From contig JASFAU010000002.1 in the NCBI GenBank assembly GCA_039704465.1, positions 1,488,001-1,552,000 on the forward strand: a DNA stretch of 64,000 bases, read 5' to 3'. This document shows, piece by piece, positions 8,725 through 18,590 of this stretch. Each line of letters opens with the position of its first letter. The stretch's first letter is position 1. The position numbers and the translations under genes were made by a program. This DNA is from Plasmodiophora brassicae (Eukaryota > Endomyxa > Phytomyxea > Plasmodiophorida > Plasmodiophoridae). The notes beneath the pieces are model-generated. The model saw only the letters and a list, made by a program, of their open reading frames with translations, was not told the DNA's origin and searched no databases.

Positions 8725-11700
8725 CGCCCCCTCCAGCAGCACACGGCCTGGGACTTGTGTCGAGGATGCCGGCCAGGAGCAGGTTCGCATGATACGAGGT
8801 GCTGAGAGCGGGCTTCGTGAGGTAGTCTGCAGCCATCTCGGCGGACGGGCACTTGTGGACGACAATCAAACTGGCCTCGACGGCCTCCCGGGTGTAGTGA
8901 AACTGCACCTCGATGTCCTTCGTGCGATCATCCATCCGACGATAGCCAGACCAGGCCTTCGCGCCTTGATTGTCCTCGTATACGATCGTCGGACTGGAGC
9001 GTGCGAAGCCGATTTCGGTCAGGAATGTCCGGATCCAGGCCAGCTGGCGGGTAACAGCACACAGCGACTTGATCTCTGCATGTGTGGACGATAAGCTAAC
9101 TTTGACTGCGCCCAGGTCTTGGCGACGTGACTGCCAGTGCACGGGGCCGCCAGCCAGCAGGATGATGTGGCCGGAGCGCGACCGTCGCGTGTCAGGGTCG
9201 GATGCCCAATCAGCGTCGGCGTATGCGATCAGACGATCTTCGGGCTGGCGTTCGTATCGGATGCCGTGCGTCATGGTGCCGGCGAGGTACTTAAGAACGC
9301 GTTGCCCCGCACGCCAATGCTGGATGCCGGGATTCGAGGAGAATTGGGCCAGTACATTCGTTATGTACGCGATGTCGGGACGGCATCGATGGGCGAGCCA
9401 TGTCAGGCAGCCAATAAGTTTGAGGTACGGCTTGGTCGCCATTTCGTCGCGGTCGAGGTCGCTTTGTGGACTCATTGTCGTTGATAGGTGAACGCCAGGC
9501 TGGTGCGGCGTGTCGACCGGATGACAATGCGACATGTTGAAGTCGCTCAACACCTTCTCGATGTACTCGGCTTGGTCAAGGGTGATGGCGCCGGTGCCAG
9601 GTTCGCGTCGGATGCGCATGCCAAGCAGGGTCGACGGTTCACCTTGATCGGTGATCTCGGCCATCGTGGAGAGCTTCTCGAGAACGGATTCCGCGAACGG
9701 GACGTCATTGTACGCCAGCAGACCGTCGTCGGTGTGCACCGACATGATCATGAACTTTCCATCGCGATCGTACCGGAAGACGCAGGGGTCCGCGATGATC
9801 GATTCGAATCCGAGTGATAACAGCATCTCCCGAAGCGTCTTGTACCAACGTTCGGCGCCTTGTTTCGTTCCATAAAGGGCCTTTTGCAGTTGACGAACTC
9901 GGTACGGGACGTGATGATCGGTGAAGCCATCCGGCTGACGAATGTAAACATCATGGAGCATGTCGGCGTTCAGGTATGCGGCCACCCAGTCGACCTGGCG
10001 AAGATGCAGGCCGTGCTGCGCCGCGAGCGCTAGGATAACGAGGAACGCAGTGGCACGGGCGGTCGGCGCGAACGTATCGTCGAAGTCGATGCCGGGGCGT
10101 TGTCGGAAGCCCTGAGCACAGAGTCGGGCGGTGAACTTGCGGATGCCACCGTTGCCACTGAGCGAGGACTTCACTCGGAACACCCACTTGGCGCCAACAG
10201 CGATCTTACTTTTCGGCAGGTCGATTAGCGGGCCGAACGTGTCCTTGGCGTCCAGTGTTGCCATCTGGGTGACGGCGGCGTCCCACCAGTGGCCAGCGAA
10301 AGGTGATGAGAGGGCATCGGCCATTGAGTTGGGTACGGGAATGTCGGTCGCTTTCAGCTTCGACAGGTCGGGTCGTGGTAGACGGGCTGGGTCGATCGGG
10401 GCGGGTACCTTGGCTCGACATGCCTTGGCAGCGGCGCCGCGAGATGTCGGACGGTTGGACCTGATGGCCTGATCGATCAGACGGCGCTCCTCAACCTGCA
10501 GCCAATGCCGGATCAGTCGGCGGGAGCGACGAGGAGGGCGCTGTGTCGGGGACGTTAGGGTCGGATTCTGGAACCAGGCGTCGACCGTCGAGGACCACCG
10601 TGTCGACGAACGATTGGCCGCCTCCGGCGCCTTCCACCATTCACCAGGCGGTTGACGACGACGATTCGATCGGCGAGGGCGTGGCACGTCGATGACATTG
10701 TGGTCGACGATATCAGCAGCATCGGAATTGTCGTGGACGTCGGGATCGGCAGCTTCGTTGGGAGAGTCGTTGCTGGACGCCGAACCTTCGTAGTCGGGAT
10801 CATCTTCAGCGTCATCATCATCTTCGTCGGTGGATACGTCATCAGGAGACGGTGAGCGCGACGGTCGGACGACCTCGGAAGGCGATGACGCAGCGGCAGG
10901 TGACGGAGGCTCGGGAGGGGATGCTGCGAGAGGGGATGCTGACGTCGATGGTAGAGGTGCCATGACGGCGTCGGAAGAGACGGGCGTCGGGACGATCGTG
11001 TCAACGTTCGGCGCAGAGCTCGACTCGGGACTGGACGGTGGCGCTGATGATGAACTAGCAGGGCTGGATCTTCCAAAGCCGAATGTGAACGAGGTCTCCA
11101 GGAACTCGGCAGTCGTGCTCTCGAACGTGTCTTCCCGGTCCACGTCGTAGAACCGCCAAGCCTTCATGCCGGGCGTGAAACCGATGAACACAGCGCGAAC
11201 ACGACGAGGCTCCAACTTGCTCGGCTTCTTCGTGGCTGGATGTGGTCGCATGGCATAGGCATCGCAACCGTAGACACGAAGGGCCGAGATGTTAGGTAGG
11301 GCGCGACGAGCAGCCTCGAACGATGTGCGACGCCCGGGAAGGACTGATCTCGGGTGGATGTTGTACAGTATCGCAGAGTAGGACAGCGACCAGGGCCACG
11401 TGGAGTCAGGCATGCTAGAGTGGCACCGGATTGAGCTTTCGATACCGCAGAGCGTGTGGTTGACGCTTTCAGCGCGGCCGTTCTGCTCGGGCGTGTACGG
11501 GACAGATTTGCGGTGCAGGATGCCGGACTCGTTGTAGAACAGGACGCACGCCTTGGAGTTGTACTCGCCGCCACCGTCAGTCTGGAACGTCCGGATACCA
11601 CGTCCTTCCTGGTTGCGAAGACGCGCGTCATAGTGCTTGATGACGTCGAGCGCCTCCGATTTGCGACGTAGCAGATAGACGGACAGGTACCGAGAGGAAT

Positions 11701-12538
11701 CGTCAAGCATGGTCTGGTAGTACTCAAAGCCGCCGACACCGACGACAGGCCACCGTCCGGACAGATCGCTATGGACGAGATCGCCAACACGACGCGCGCG
11801 CGGCGTACTGGGAGGGAATGATGACCGATTGCCCTTGGCGAGTAAACATGCAGCGCATGGACATCGATCTTGCGGCCTCGGGATTGGCCCGTCGAACTTC
11901 ATGCCACGACAGCGTTTGTGCAGGATGCGCAGGTTGCCGTAACCCAGGTGGCCGGTTCGAGCGTGCCAGACAGCTGGAGCTGCGGCGGTGACCTTAGCGA
12001 CGCGGCATGAGACGCTGGATGCGATCAAGGAGCAGACTCGGGCGGAATGAAGTGTGCCGGGCGCGGAGGTTGGAGCGGATAATGGAATCCGGTACAGGTT
12101 ATCGTGTCCTCGTTGACTGACGGCCACTGGCTGACCGACGGGCGCCGTCCAGTTGGCCCCCGAGTAGATCTTCGCGGTATCGCCGTCGAACACGATCTTG
12201 TGACCTGATCTGGTGAGCTGGCCAACTGATACTAGCGCTTGGCCAAGTCGGGGAACGTGCAGCGAATCGATACTCGTCGCCTGGACATCCATGCCGAATG
12301 ACGTCACGCCTCGACCGGAAGTGGTCGTACGCAACAGATCGGCTAGCTCAACTTCCGGTCCGGTGCCTTGGCGATAGCAGCTGAGATGTCGGCGCAGGGG
12401 CGTCATCGTCGTGGAACACGCTGAGTCCAGTAGGCCTACTGAGTTCGCGTACACGTCGATGGCGTGGCGTGCCGACAAAGCACGCATCGGCTCGGGCGCC
12501 GGATCGACCGGATGAGCGCCAGACGTTGGATACTCGTT
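8594..12538 (-). CDS. Ty1/copia Pol polyprotein (PR-IN-RT-RH), N-terminus cut
   Basis: An uninterrupted frame of about 1,310 codons. In order: aspartic protease (LLDSACSTTMTPL, Asp-Ser-Ala active site); integrase zinc finger (HARTGHLGYGN..CPCAACLL); integrase core with Asp (HSDLSG), Asp (QTDGGGEYN) and Glu (PEQNGRAE); an acidic Ser/Pro spacer; reverse transcriptase (WVFRVK, DWVAAYLNAD, catalytic HTDD instead of YVDD); RNase H (AYADADWASD). The domain order PR-IN-RT-RH is diagnostic of copia. In this family gag and pol form one frame, but here the frame is split from gag by the element at 12539, so no full polyprotein can be made. The open pol frame suggests recent activity. Confidence 0.9.
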   Translation of the reverse strand, partial: NEYPTSGAHPVDPAPEPMRALSARHAIDVYANSVGLLDSACSTTMTPLRRHLSCYRQGTGPEVELADLLRTTTSGRGVTSFGMDVQATSIDSLHVPRLGQALVSVGQLTRSGHKIVFDGDTAKIYSGANWTAPVGQPVAVSQRGHDNLYRIPLSAPTSAPGTLHSARVCSLIASSVSCRVAKVTAAAPAVWHARTGHLGYGNLRILHKRCRGMKFDGPIPRPQDRCPCAACLLAKGNRSSFPPSTPRARRVGDLVHSDLSGRWPVVGVGGFEYYQTMLDDSSRYLSVYLLRRKSEALDVIKHYDARLRNQEGRGIRTFQTDGGGEYNSKACVLFYNESGILHRKSVPYTPEQNGRAESVNHTLCGIESSIRCHSSMPDSTWPWSLSYSAILYNIHPRSVLPGRRTSFEAARRALPNISALRVYGCDAYAMRPHPATKKPSKLEPRRVRAVFIGFTPGMKAWRFYDVDREDTFESTTAEFLETSFTFGFGRSSPASSSSAPPSSPESSSAPNVDTIVPTPVSSDAVMAPLPSTSASPLAASPPEPPSPAAASSPSEVVRPSRSPSPDDVSTDEDDDDAEDDPDYEGSASSNDSPNEAADPDVHDNSDAADIVDHNVIDVPRPRRSNRRRQPPGEWWKAPEAANRSSTRWSSTVDAWFQNPTLTSPTQRPPRRSRRLIRHWLQVEERRLIDQAIRSNRPTSRGAAAKACRAKVPAPIDPARLPRPDLSKLKATDIPVPNSMADALSSPFAGHWWDAAVTQMATLDAKDTFGPLIDLPKSKIAVGAKWVFRVKSSLSGNGGIRKFTARLCAQGFRQRPGIDFDDTFAPTARATAFLVILALAAQHGLHLRQVDWVAAYLNADMLHDVYIRQPDGFTDHHVPYRVRQLQKALYGTKQGAERWYKTLREMLLSLGFESIIADPCVFRYDRDGKFMIMSVHTDDGLLAYNDVPFAESVLEKLSTMAEITDQGEPSTLLGMRIRREPGTGAITLDQAEYIEKVLSDFNMSHCHPVDTPHQPGVHLSTTMSPQSDLDRDEMATKPYLKLIGCLTWLAHRCRPDIAYITNVLAQFSSNPGIQHWRAGQRVLKYLAGTMTHGIRYERQPEDRLIAYADADWASDPDTRRSRSGHIILLAGGPVHWQSRRQDLGAVKVSLSSTHAEIKSLCAVTRQLAWIRTFLTEIGFARSSPTIVYEDNQGAKAWSGYRRMDDRTKDIEVQFHYTREAVEASLIVVHKCPSAEMAADYLTKPALSTSYHANLLLAGILDTSPRPCAAGGGVSNNVSTTTSSTCLQHVNAVTHSATPCPPALATVTPSATTSPL

Positions 12539-12689
12539 TGTCACGATCAGGCAAGCTGATGCAACGAACGCTTTGACGGACTGGCGAAGTCCGTCGCGGG
12601 GTTCTCGGTTTATTCCGGACAGTCCTCACATAATAGTCCCCTTCTAGCGATGGGCCTCTGACGGGTCCGGGATAGAAGGGCAGACGGAT

Positions 12690-12960
12690 GGCCTCTGATG
12701 GGTCGCAGACGAACGGACAGGCGGATGAGCAGGCAGACGGGCGGACGGACGGACGGACGGACAGACGGAACGGACAGGCGGATGAGACGGGCGGGACGGA
12801 CGGACGGACAGACGAACGATGAGCAGGCAGACGGGCGGGACAGACGGACGGACAGACGGACGAACGGACGGACGGACGGACAGACGGACGAACGGGCAGA
12901 CGGACGGATTAGCAGACGGACGGAGAGACGGGCGGGCGGGCAGACGGACGAACAGGTTTG
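12690..12960. repeat. GACG/GACA microsatellite
   Basis: Degenerate tandem runs of GGACGGAC, GACAGACG and GGCGGGC inside the minisatellite-bearing element. Open frames across it on both strands (Arg/Thr/Asp-rich or Ser/Val/Pro-rich) result only from the 4-bp periodicity. Confidence 0.8.
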
Positions 12961-12976
12961 GTTAGTGACAGCACGT

Positions 12977-14545
12977 CGCAACCGAGGCCTTGACGTTGTG
13001 CAGGAGATGCCGAGGCGGGATCGACACTGGCGGACGGACGGACGGGTAGAGACAGCAAGCGGTCAGGGAAACACCGGCGGCCTGGGAGGCAAACAAACAG
13101 CACGGCGGGACACGCGCACTCTGGAACTTGGACCAGCTGCGACCGAGGCCTTGACGTTGTGCAGGAGATGCCGAGGCGGGATCGGCACGGACGGACGGGA
13201 AGAGACAGCAAGTGGTCAGGGGAACACCGGTGGCCTGAGAGGCATACAGCACGGCGGGACACGTACTCTGGGACTTGGACCAGGTACGACCAAGGCCTTG
13301 ACGTTCTGCGGGGATGCCGAGGCGAGATCGGCACGGACGGACGGACGGGCGGGAAGAGACAGCAAGCGGTCAGGGGAACACCGGTGGCCTGAGAGGCATA
13401 CAGCACGGCGGGACACGCACTCTGGGACTTGGACCAGGTACGACCGAGGCCTTGACGTTCTGCGGGGGATGCCGAGGCGAGATCGGCACGGACGGACGGA
13501 CGGGCGGGAAGAGACAGCAAGCGGTCAGGGGAACACCTGTGGCCTGAGAGGCATACAGCACGGCGGGACACGCACTCTGGGACTTGGACCAGGTACGACC
13601 GAGGCCTTGACGTTCTGCGGGGGATGCCGAGGCGAGATCGGCACGGACGGACGGGAAGAGACAGCAAGCGGTCAGGGGAACACCGGTGGCCTGAGAGGCA
13701 TACAGCACGGCGGGACACGCACTCTGGGACTTGGACCAGGTACGACCGAGGCCTTGACGTTCTGCGGGGGATGCCGAGGCGAGATCGGCACGGACGGACG
13801 GGAAGAGACAGCAAGCGGTCAGGGGAACACCGGTGGCCTGAGAGGCATACAGCACGGCGGGACACGCACTCTGGGACTTGGACCAGGTACGACCGAGGCC
13901 TTGACGTTCTGCGGGGGATGCCGAGGCGAGATCGGCACGGACGGACGGACGGGCGGGAAGAGACAGCAAGCGGTCAGGGGAACACCTGTGGCCTGAGAGG
14001 CATACAGCACGGCGGGACACGCACTCTGGGACTTGGACCAGGTACGACCGAGGCCTTGACGTTCTGCGGGGGATGCCGAGGCGAGATCGGCACGGACGGA
14101 CGGGAAGAGACAGCAAGCGGTCAGGGGAACACCGGTGGCCTGAGAGGCATACAGCACGGCGGGACACGCACTCTGGGACTTGGACCAGGTACGACCGAGG
14201 CCTTGACGTTCTGCGGGGGATGCCGAGGCGAGATCGGCACGGACGGACGGGAAGAGACAGCAAGCGGTCAGGGGAACACCGGTGGCCTGAGAGGCATACA
14301 GCACGGCGGGACACGCACTCTGGGACTTGGACCAGGTACGACCGAGGCCTTGACGTTCTGCGGGAGATGCCGAGGCGAGATCGGCACGGACGGACGGGAA
14401 GAGACAGCAAGCGGTCAGGGGAACACCGGTGGCCTGAGAGGCATACAGCACGGCGGGACACGTACTCTGGGACTTCGACCAGGTACCACCGAGGCCTTGA
14501 CGTTCTGCAGGAGATGCCGAGGCGGGATCGACAGGAGGGTGGTGG
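12977..14545. repeat. 147/155-bp minisatellite, about eleven units
   Basis: The anchor CCTTGACG recurs at 12988, 13149, 13296, 13450, 13605, 13752, 13899, 14054, 14201, 14348 and 14495. Spacings are 147 bp or 154-155 bp, with 161 for the first; the longer units carry one extra GGACGGAC-type octamer. Inner units are almost identical and outer ones diverged, as expected for unequal exchange. Since 147 is divisible by three, long open frames appear on both strands; these are not genes. Confidence 0.9.
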
Positions 14546-14661
14546 GATAGGTAGTCCGTCAAAATGTCACGATCAGGCAAGCTGATGCAACGAACGCTTT
14601 GACGGACTGGCGAAGTCCGTCGCGGGGTTCTCGGTTTATTCCGGACAGTCCTCACATCGTT

Positions 14662-15672
14662 GGACGTTGGTGAGGATGTATTGGTTTTCGCGTTGCTGTC
14701 GCGGTACCAGATGTGTCGTTGCAGCGTGCATTCGCCGTTAGTGTGCTTGGATCCGGGATGGAAGACGCAGGACTCGTTGCGTCGTGGTCCACGGGGACGC
14801 GTCGATGTGGCGCAACTGGAGCGGTTGGCCGTTTGGAACGCGTCGTGTCGGTCCCGCACGTCTTGGACCCTGATCTCCTCGCTTGTCAACGACCCGACGA
14901 CCTCGGAGACACTGGGCAGCGTGTCCAGAGCACGATTGTGCAGGCCAGCGACGACGGCGTCGAAATCGGATGATGCGTTGGCCAAGATGAGGACGGCGAC
15001 CAATGCGTCGGTGAGGGACAGCATCTCCGTCGGTACCGTCGACCGGACGCGATGAGCCGCTGCTTGAACTCGGGCGGCGTACGTGGCGACCGACTCGCCG
15101 GACATGTGCTGGACCGTGACGAGGTCGCGGACGGCGCGCACGACCGATGCCAGCGACGATGGGCTGTACGCCTGGAACAGCACGCGCCAGCACTTGGCAG
15201 CCGAGCCTGCCTGAAACAAAGACAACGCGGACGCGATCTTGTGGTCCAGCATGTGGACGAGTAGAATCTCGCGCGCGGCTGCCTCGAGAGGTGGGTCGTG
15301 TGCCGTACCGGTTGTCGCATTCGGTGAGCCATCTTCGTTGATCCCGATGACGTCCGCGTACCCACGATTGCGAAACCAGAGTGCAGCTGTCTGAACCCAG
15401 GACGTGAACGAGTCGGGAGTACCGTCGAACTTGGGCATGGGCAGTCGGCCTGCGTCGCTTCGGCTGTGCGCCTCGGCGATGATCGGCATGGCCGGGGTCG
15501 ATGGACAGCTGGTCGGACGCGCCAGCTGCTGCTGCAGGACGCGGAGGCGGTCGATCTTCTCCTGCCTGGCGATCGTTGCCTCCGCTTCGGCAATTCGGGT
15601 GTCGATCTCCTCGAGCGACAGATGACACAGCGGGTCGTCATCCGTGTTAGGCGTCGCCTGGCGCTCGGCCAT
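14662..15672 (-). pseudogene. Copia I Gag, cut by insertion
   Basis: Starts at the ATG at 15672 (MAERQAT). Acidic helical N-terminus, then the copia Gag core (LPMPKFDGTPDSFTSWVQTA, SLFQAGSAAKCWRVLFQAYS, VATYAARVQAAAHRV). The usual zinc knuckle is altered: only a CVFHPGSKHTNGEC-like remnant (C-x2-H..H..C) is visible. The frame then runs into the inserted element at 14661 and reads through its LTR and minisatellite. Copies II and III have the same Gag. Confidence 0.85.
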
Positions 15673-15715
15673 GGCGAGTAGAGGCTCAGCGCCTGCGTCT
15701 ATACGACTGTTAATC

Positions 15716-15899
15716 TGAGAAAGACAATAATGGAGTGGATATATTACGTACGGCGTGTGCGGCGGACGTTACAGTGGCGACGTAGTCGCCGACGGTGTAA
15801 CGGTTGCCAACGCCGGCGGGCACGGAGTCGCGGAGTGCGTGACGGCGTTCACGTGCTGCAGGCATGTGCTGCTGGTCGTAGTGGATACGTTGTTCGACA
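15716..15899 (-). repeat. Copia I 5' LTR
   Basis: 184 bp from TGTCGAACAACG at 15899 to CTTTCTCA at 15716. It is followed on the minus strand by the 14-nt primer site and about 30 nt later by the gag ATG. Its outer end abuts the interior of copia II with no target duplication. Confidence 0.85.
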
Positions 15900-18590
15900 T
15901 CCGGCGCCTTCCACCATTCGCCCGGCGGTTGACGGCGACGATCCGATCGGCGAGGGCGTGGCACATCGATTACATTGGGATCAACATCAGCGTCGGCGGC
16001 ATTATCGAGGACAGCGGGATCGGCAGCTTCGTTGGAAGAGTCGCTGCCGGACGCCGAATCTTCGTAGTCGGGATCATCTTCAGCGTCATCATCGTCTTCG
16101 TCGGTGGATACGTCGTCTATGCGGGCATTCAGAACGTCGGCTGACCGAGAAATGTGACAGGCGCCGTCAGGCGCACCGGCGTCCGCGTTCTGGGACGCAG
16201 GGTCAGGAGACGGTGAACGTGACGGTCGGACGATCTCGGAAGGCGATGACGCAGCGGAAGGTGAAGGAGGTTCAGGAGGGGCTGTTGCGATTGAGGATGC
16301 TAACGTCGATGGTAGAGGTGCCATGATGGCGTCGGAAGAGATGGGCGTCGGGACGATCGTGTCAACGTTCGACGCAGGGCTCGACTCGGGACTGGATGGT
16401 GGCGCTGATGATGAACTGGCCGAGGTCGATCTTCCAAAGCCGAATGTGAACGAGTTCTCCAAGAATTCGGCAGTCGTGCTCTCGAACGTGTCTTCGCGGT
16501 CCACGTCGTAGAACCGCCACGCCTTCATGCCGGGCGTGGACCGACAACGGGCCACCGACCGGATAAGTCGCTGTGCACGAGATCGCCGACACGAAGTGCC
16601 CGCGACTTACTCTGAGGAAATGAGGAACGCTTACCTTTGACGAGGAGGCAGGCTTCGCATGGGCACCGGTCCGAACGCTTGGGAATGGGGCCGTCGAATT
16701 TCATACCACGACAGCGGTTCCGCAGGATGTGCAGATTGCCATAACCGAGATGGCCGATTCGTGCGTGCCACAGATCGGGAGATGCAGCGGTGATCTTTGC
16801 GGCGCGACAGGCGATGTCGGATACGATCAGGGAACAGGCTGGTACAGTCGGTTGCGTGTTGTTGGTGGATGGAGCTGATAGTGCGATCCGGTACAGGTTG
16901 TCTTGCCCACGGGTGCTGATCGCCACTGGCTGCCCGGTGGGTGCCGTCCAGCTGTCCTTCGAGTAGATGGTGGCGGTGGCGCCGTCGAATACGATCTTGT
17001 GGCCTGATCGGGTGAGTTGTCCGACTGAAACAAGCGCTTGACCAAGTCGTGGGACGTGCAGTGAGTCGATACTCATCGCCCGGGCATCCTTGCCGAACGA
17101 CATCACGCCCCGACCGGACGTAGTCGTTCGCGACAAATCAGCTAGTTCGACTTCTGGTCCAGAGACGCGTCGATAACGTCTGAGATGCTGGCGCAGGGGT
17201 GTCATCGTTGTGGAACAGGCCGAGTCCAATAGTCCCATTGAGCTCGCGCTCGCGTCAATGGAGTGGCGTGCCGACAATGCATGCGTTGGCTCGGATGCCG
17301 GATCTGTCAGGAGAGCACCAGACGATGGATACTCGTGGGACGTTGGTGACGATGTATTGCTGTTGTTGTTGTTGTTGTTGTCGCGATGCCAGATGTGCCG
17401 CTGCAGGCTGCATTCGCCATTCGTGTGCTTCGATCCCGAATGAAAGACGCAGGACTCGTTACGTCGAGGTCCACGGGTATGTGTCGACGTATTGCAGCTG
17501 GATCGGTTGGCCGTCTGGAACGATTCTTGTCGGTCCCGCACGTCTCGGATGCGAATCTCTTCGCTCGTCAGTGACACAACGACCTCGGAGACACTGAGCA
17601 GCGTGTCCAGTGCACGGTTGTGGAGGCCGGCGACGACCGCGTCCAGGTCGGATGATGCATTGGCCAGAATGAGGACGGCAACCATAGCGTCAGTAAGGGA
17701 CAGCATTTCGGTCGGTACCGTTGCGCGGACGCGATGAGCTGCTGCTTGAACTCTGGCCGCGTAAGTGGGGACTGATTCGCCGGGCGTGTGCTGGATCGTG
17801 ACGAGGTCGCGGATGGCGCGCACGACCGATGCCAGCGACGACGGGCTGTACGCCTGGAACAGCACGCGCCAGCACTTGGCAGCCGATCCTGCTTGAAACA
17901 AGGACAACGCAGACGCGATCTTGTGATCCAGCATGTGGACGAGTAGAATCTCGCGCGCGGCCGCCTCCAGAGCTGGGTCGTCCGTCGTACCGGTTGTAGC
18001 GGTCGGCGAGCCATCTTCGTTGATCCCGATGACGTTCGCGTATCCACGGTTGCGGAGCCAGAAGGCCGCGGTCTGAATCCAGGACGTGAACGAGTCGGGC
18101 GTCCCATCGAACTTGGGCGGCGGTAGCCGACCTGCGTCGCTTCGGGTGTGCGCCTCGGCGACCATCGGCACGGGCGGGATCGGTGGACAGCTGGGCGGGC
18201 GCGCCAGCTGCTGCTGCAGGATTCGAAGACGGTCGATCTTCTCCTGCCTTGCGACCTTTGCCTCCGCCTCGGCTAGGCGGATGTCGATCTCGTCGATCGT
18301 CAGGAGATTCAACGGGTCGTTATCCGCGTTCGGCGTCGGCGTCGCCTGGCGCTCGGCCATGACGAGTAGGGGTAAAGCGCCTGCGCCTACGACTGTTAAT
18401 CTAAGGAAGACAATAACGAAGTAAAGTGTATTACGTGCGGCGTTTGCGCAACGGCACGGTGGACGTTACAGTGGCGACGTAGTCGCCGACGACGTAACGG
18501 CTACCAACGGCGGCGAGCGCGGAGTTTCGGAGTGCGTGACGGCGTGCTGCAGGCATGTGCTGCTCGTTGTACTGGACATGTTGTTTGACA
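15900..18590 (-). mobile_element. Copia element II, internally deleted and truncated
   Basis: 5' LTR at 18402-18590 (189 bp), primer site at 18401-18388, gag-pol from the ATG at 18360. The continuous frame covers Gag (PPPKFDGTPDSFTSWIQTA), protease (LLDSACSTTMTPL), and the integrase zinc finger (HARIGHLGYGN..CPCEACLL), to HSDLSGRWPVVG at about 16550. A deletion then removes the rest of the integrase and joins GMKAWRFYDVDRED, the spacer before RT. The element stops at 15900 against the LTR of copia I. RT, RNase H and 3' LTR are missing. A CAA/TTG triplet run lies at about 17358-17381. Confidence 0.85.

Larger units (their letters stand above)
12539..14656 (-). mobile_element. Non-autonomous short-LTR element with minisatellite interior
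   Basis: Two 92-bp LTRs (12539-12630, 14565-14656) appear identical, have TG..CA ends and are flanked by the 5-bp duplication TCGTT (12534-12538, 14657-14661). Read on the minus strand the LTR has AATAAA and a hairpin GACGGACT-5 nt-AGTCCGTC. The site just inside the 5' LTR is TTTTGACGGACTACC (14564-14550), complementary to the hairpin arm over 11 nt. A purine tract AGAAGGGGA lies near the other LTR. There is no gag or pol; the interior is a GACG-rich microsatellite plus about eleven minisatellite units. It is inserted in the gag-pol gene of copia I. Confidence 0.85.
8541..15899 (-). mobile_element. Ty1/copia element I with both LTRs, split by a nested element
   Basis: The 184-bp LTRs at 15716-15899 (5') and 8541-8724 (3') begin TGTCGAACAACG and end TTCTCA. 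The primer site GATTAACAGTCGTA is at 15715-15702. The polypurine tract GGAGGGGG precedes the 3' LTR. gag lies at 15672-14662 and pol at 12538-8594. A different LTR element (12539-14656) is inserted between them with a TCGTT duplication. Flanking bases (GGAGG left, TCCGG right) do not match, so the outer ends arose by recombination or the duplication is lost. Confidence 0.88.

Noticed and set aside
12977..14545. CRISPR array
   Set aside because: Whole 147/155-bp units are repeated without unique spacers, there are no cas genes, and the setting is a eukaryotic retroelement.
12698..14585. Long ORFs (up to 430 codons) across the minisatellite on both strands
   Set aside because: The unit length is a multiple of three, so any open frame stays open. 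Composition is low complexity and both strands are equally open.
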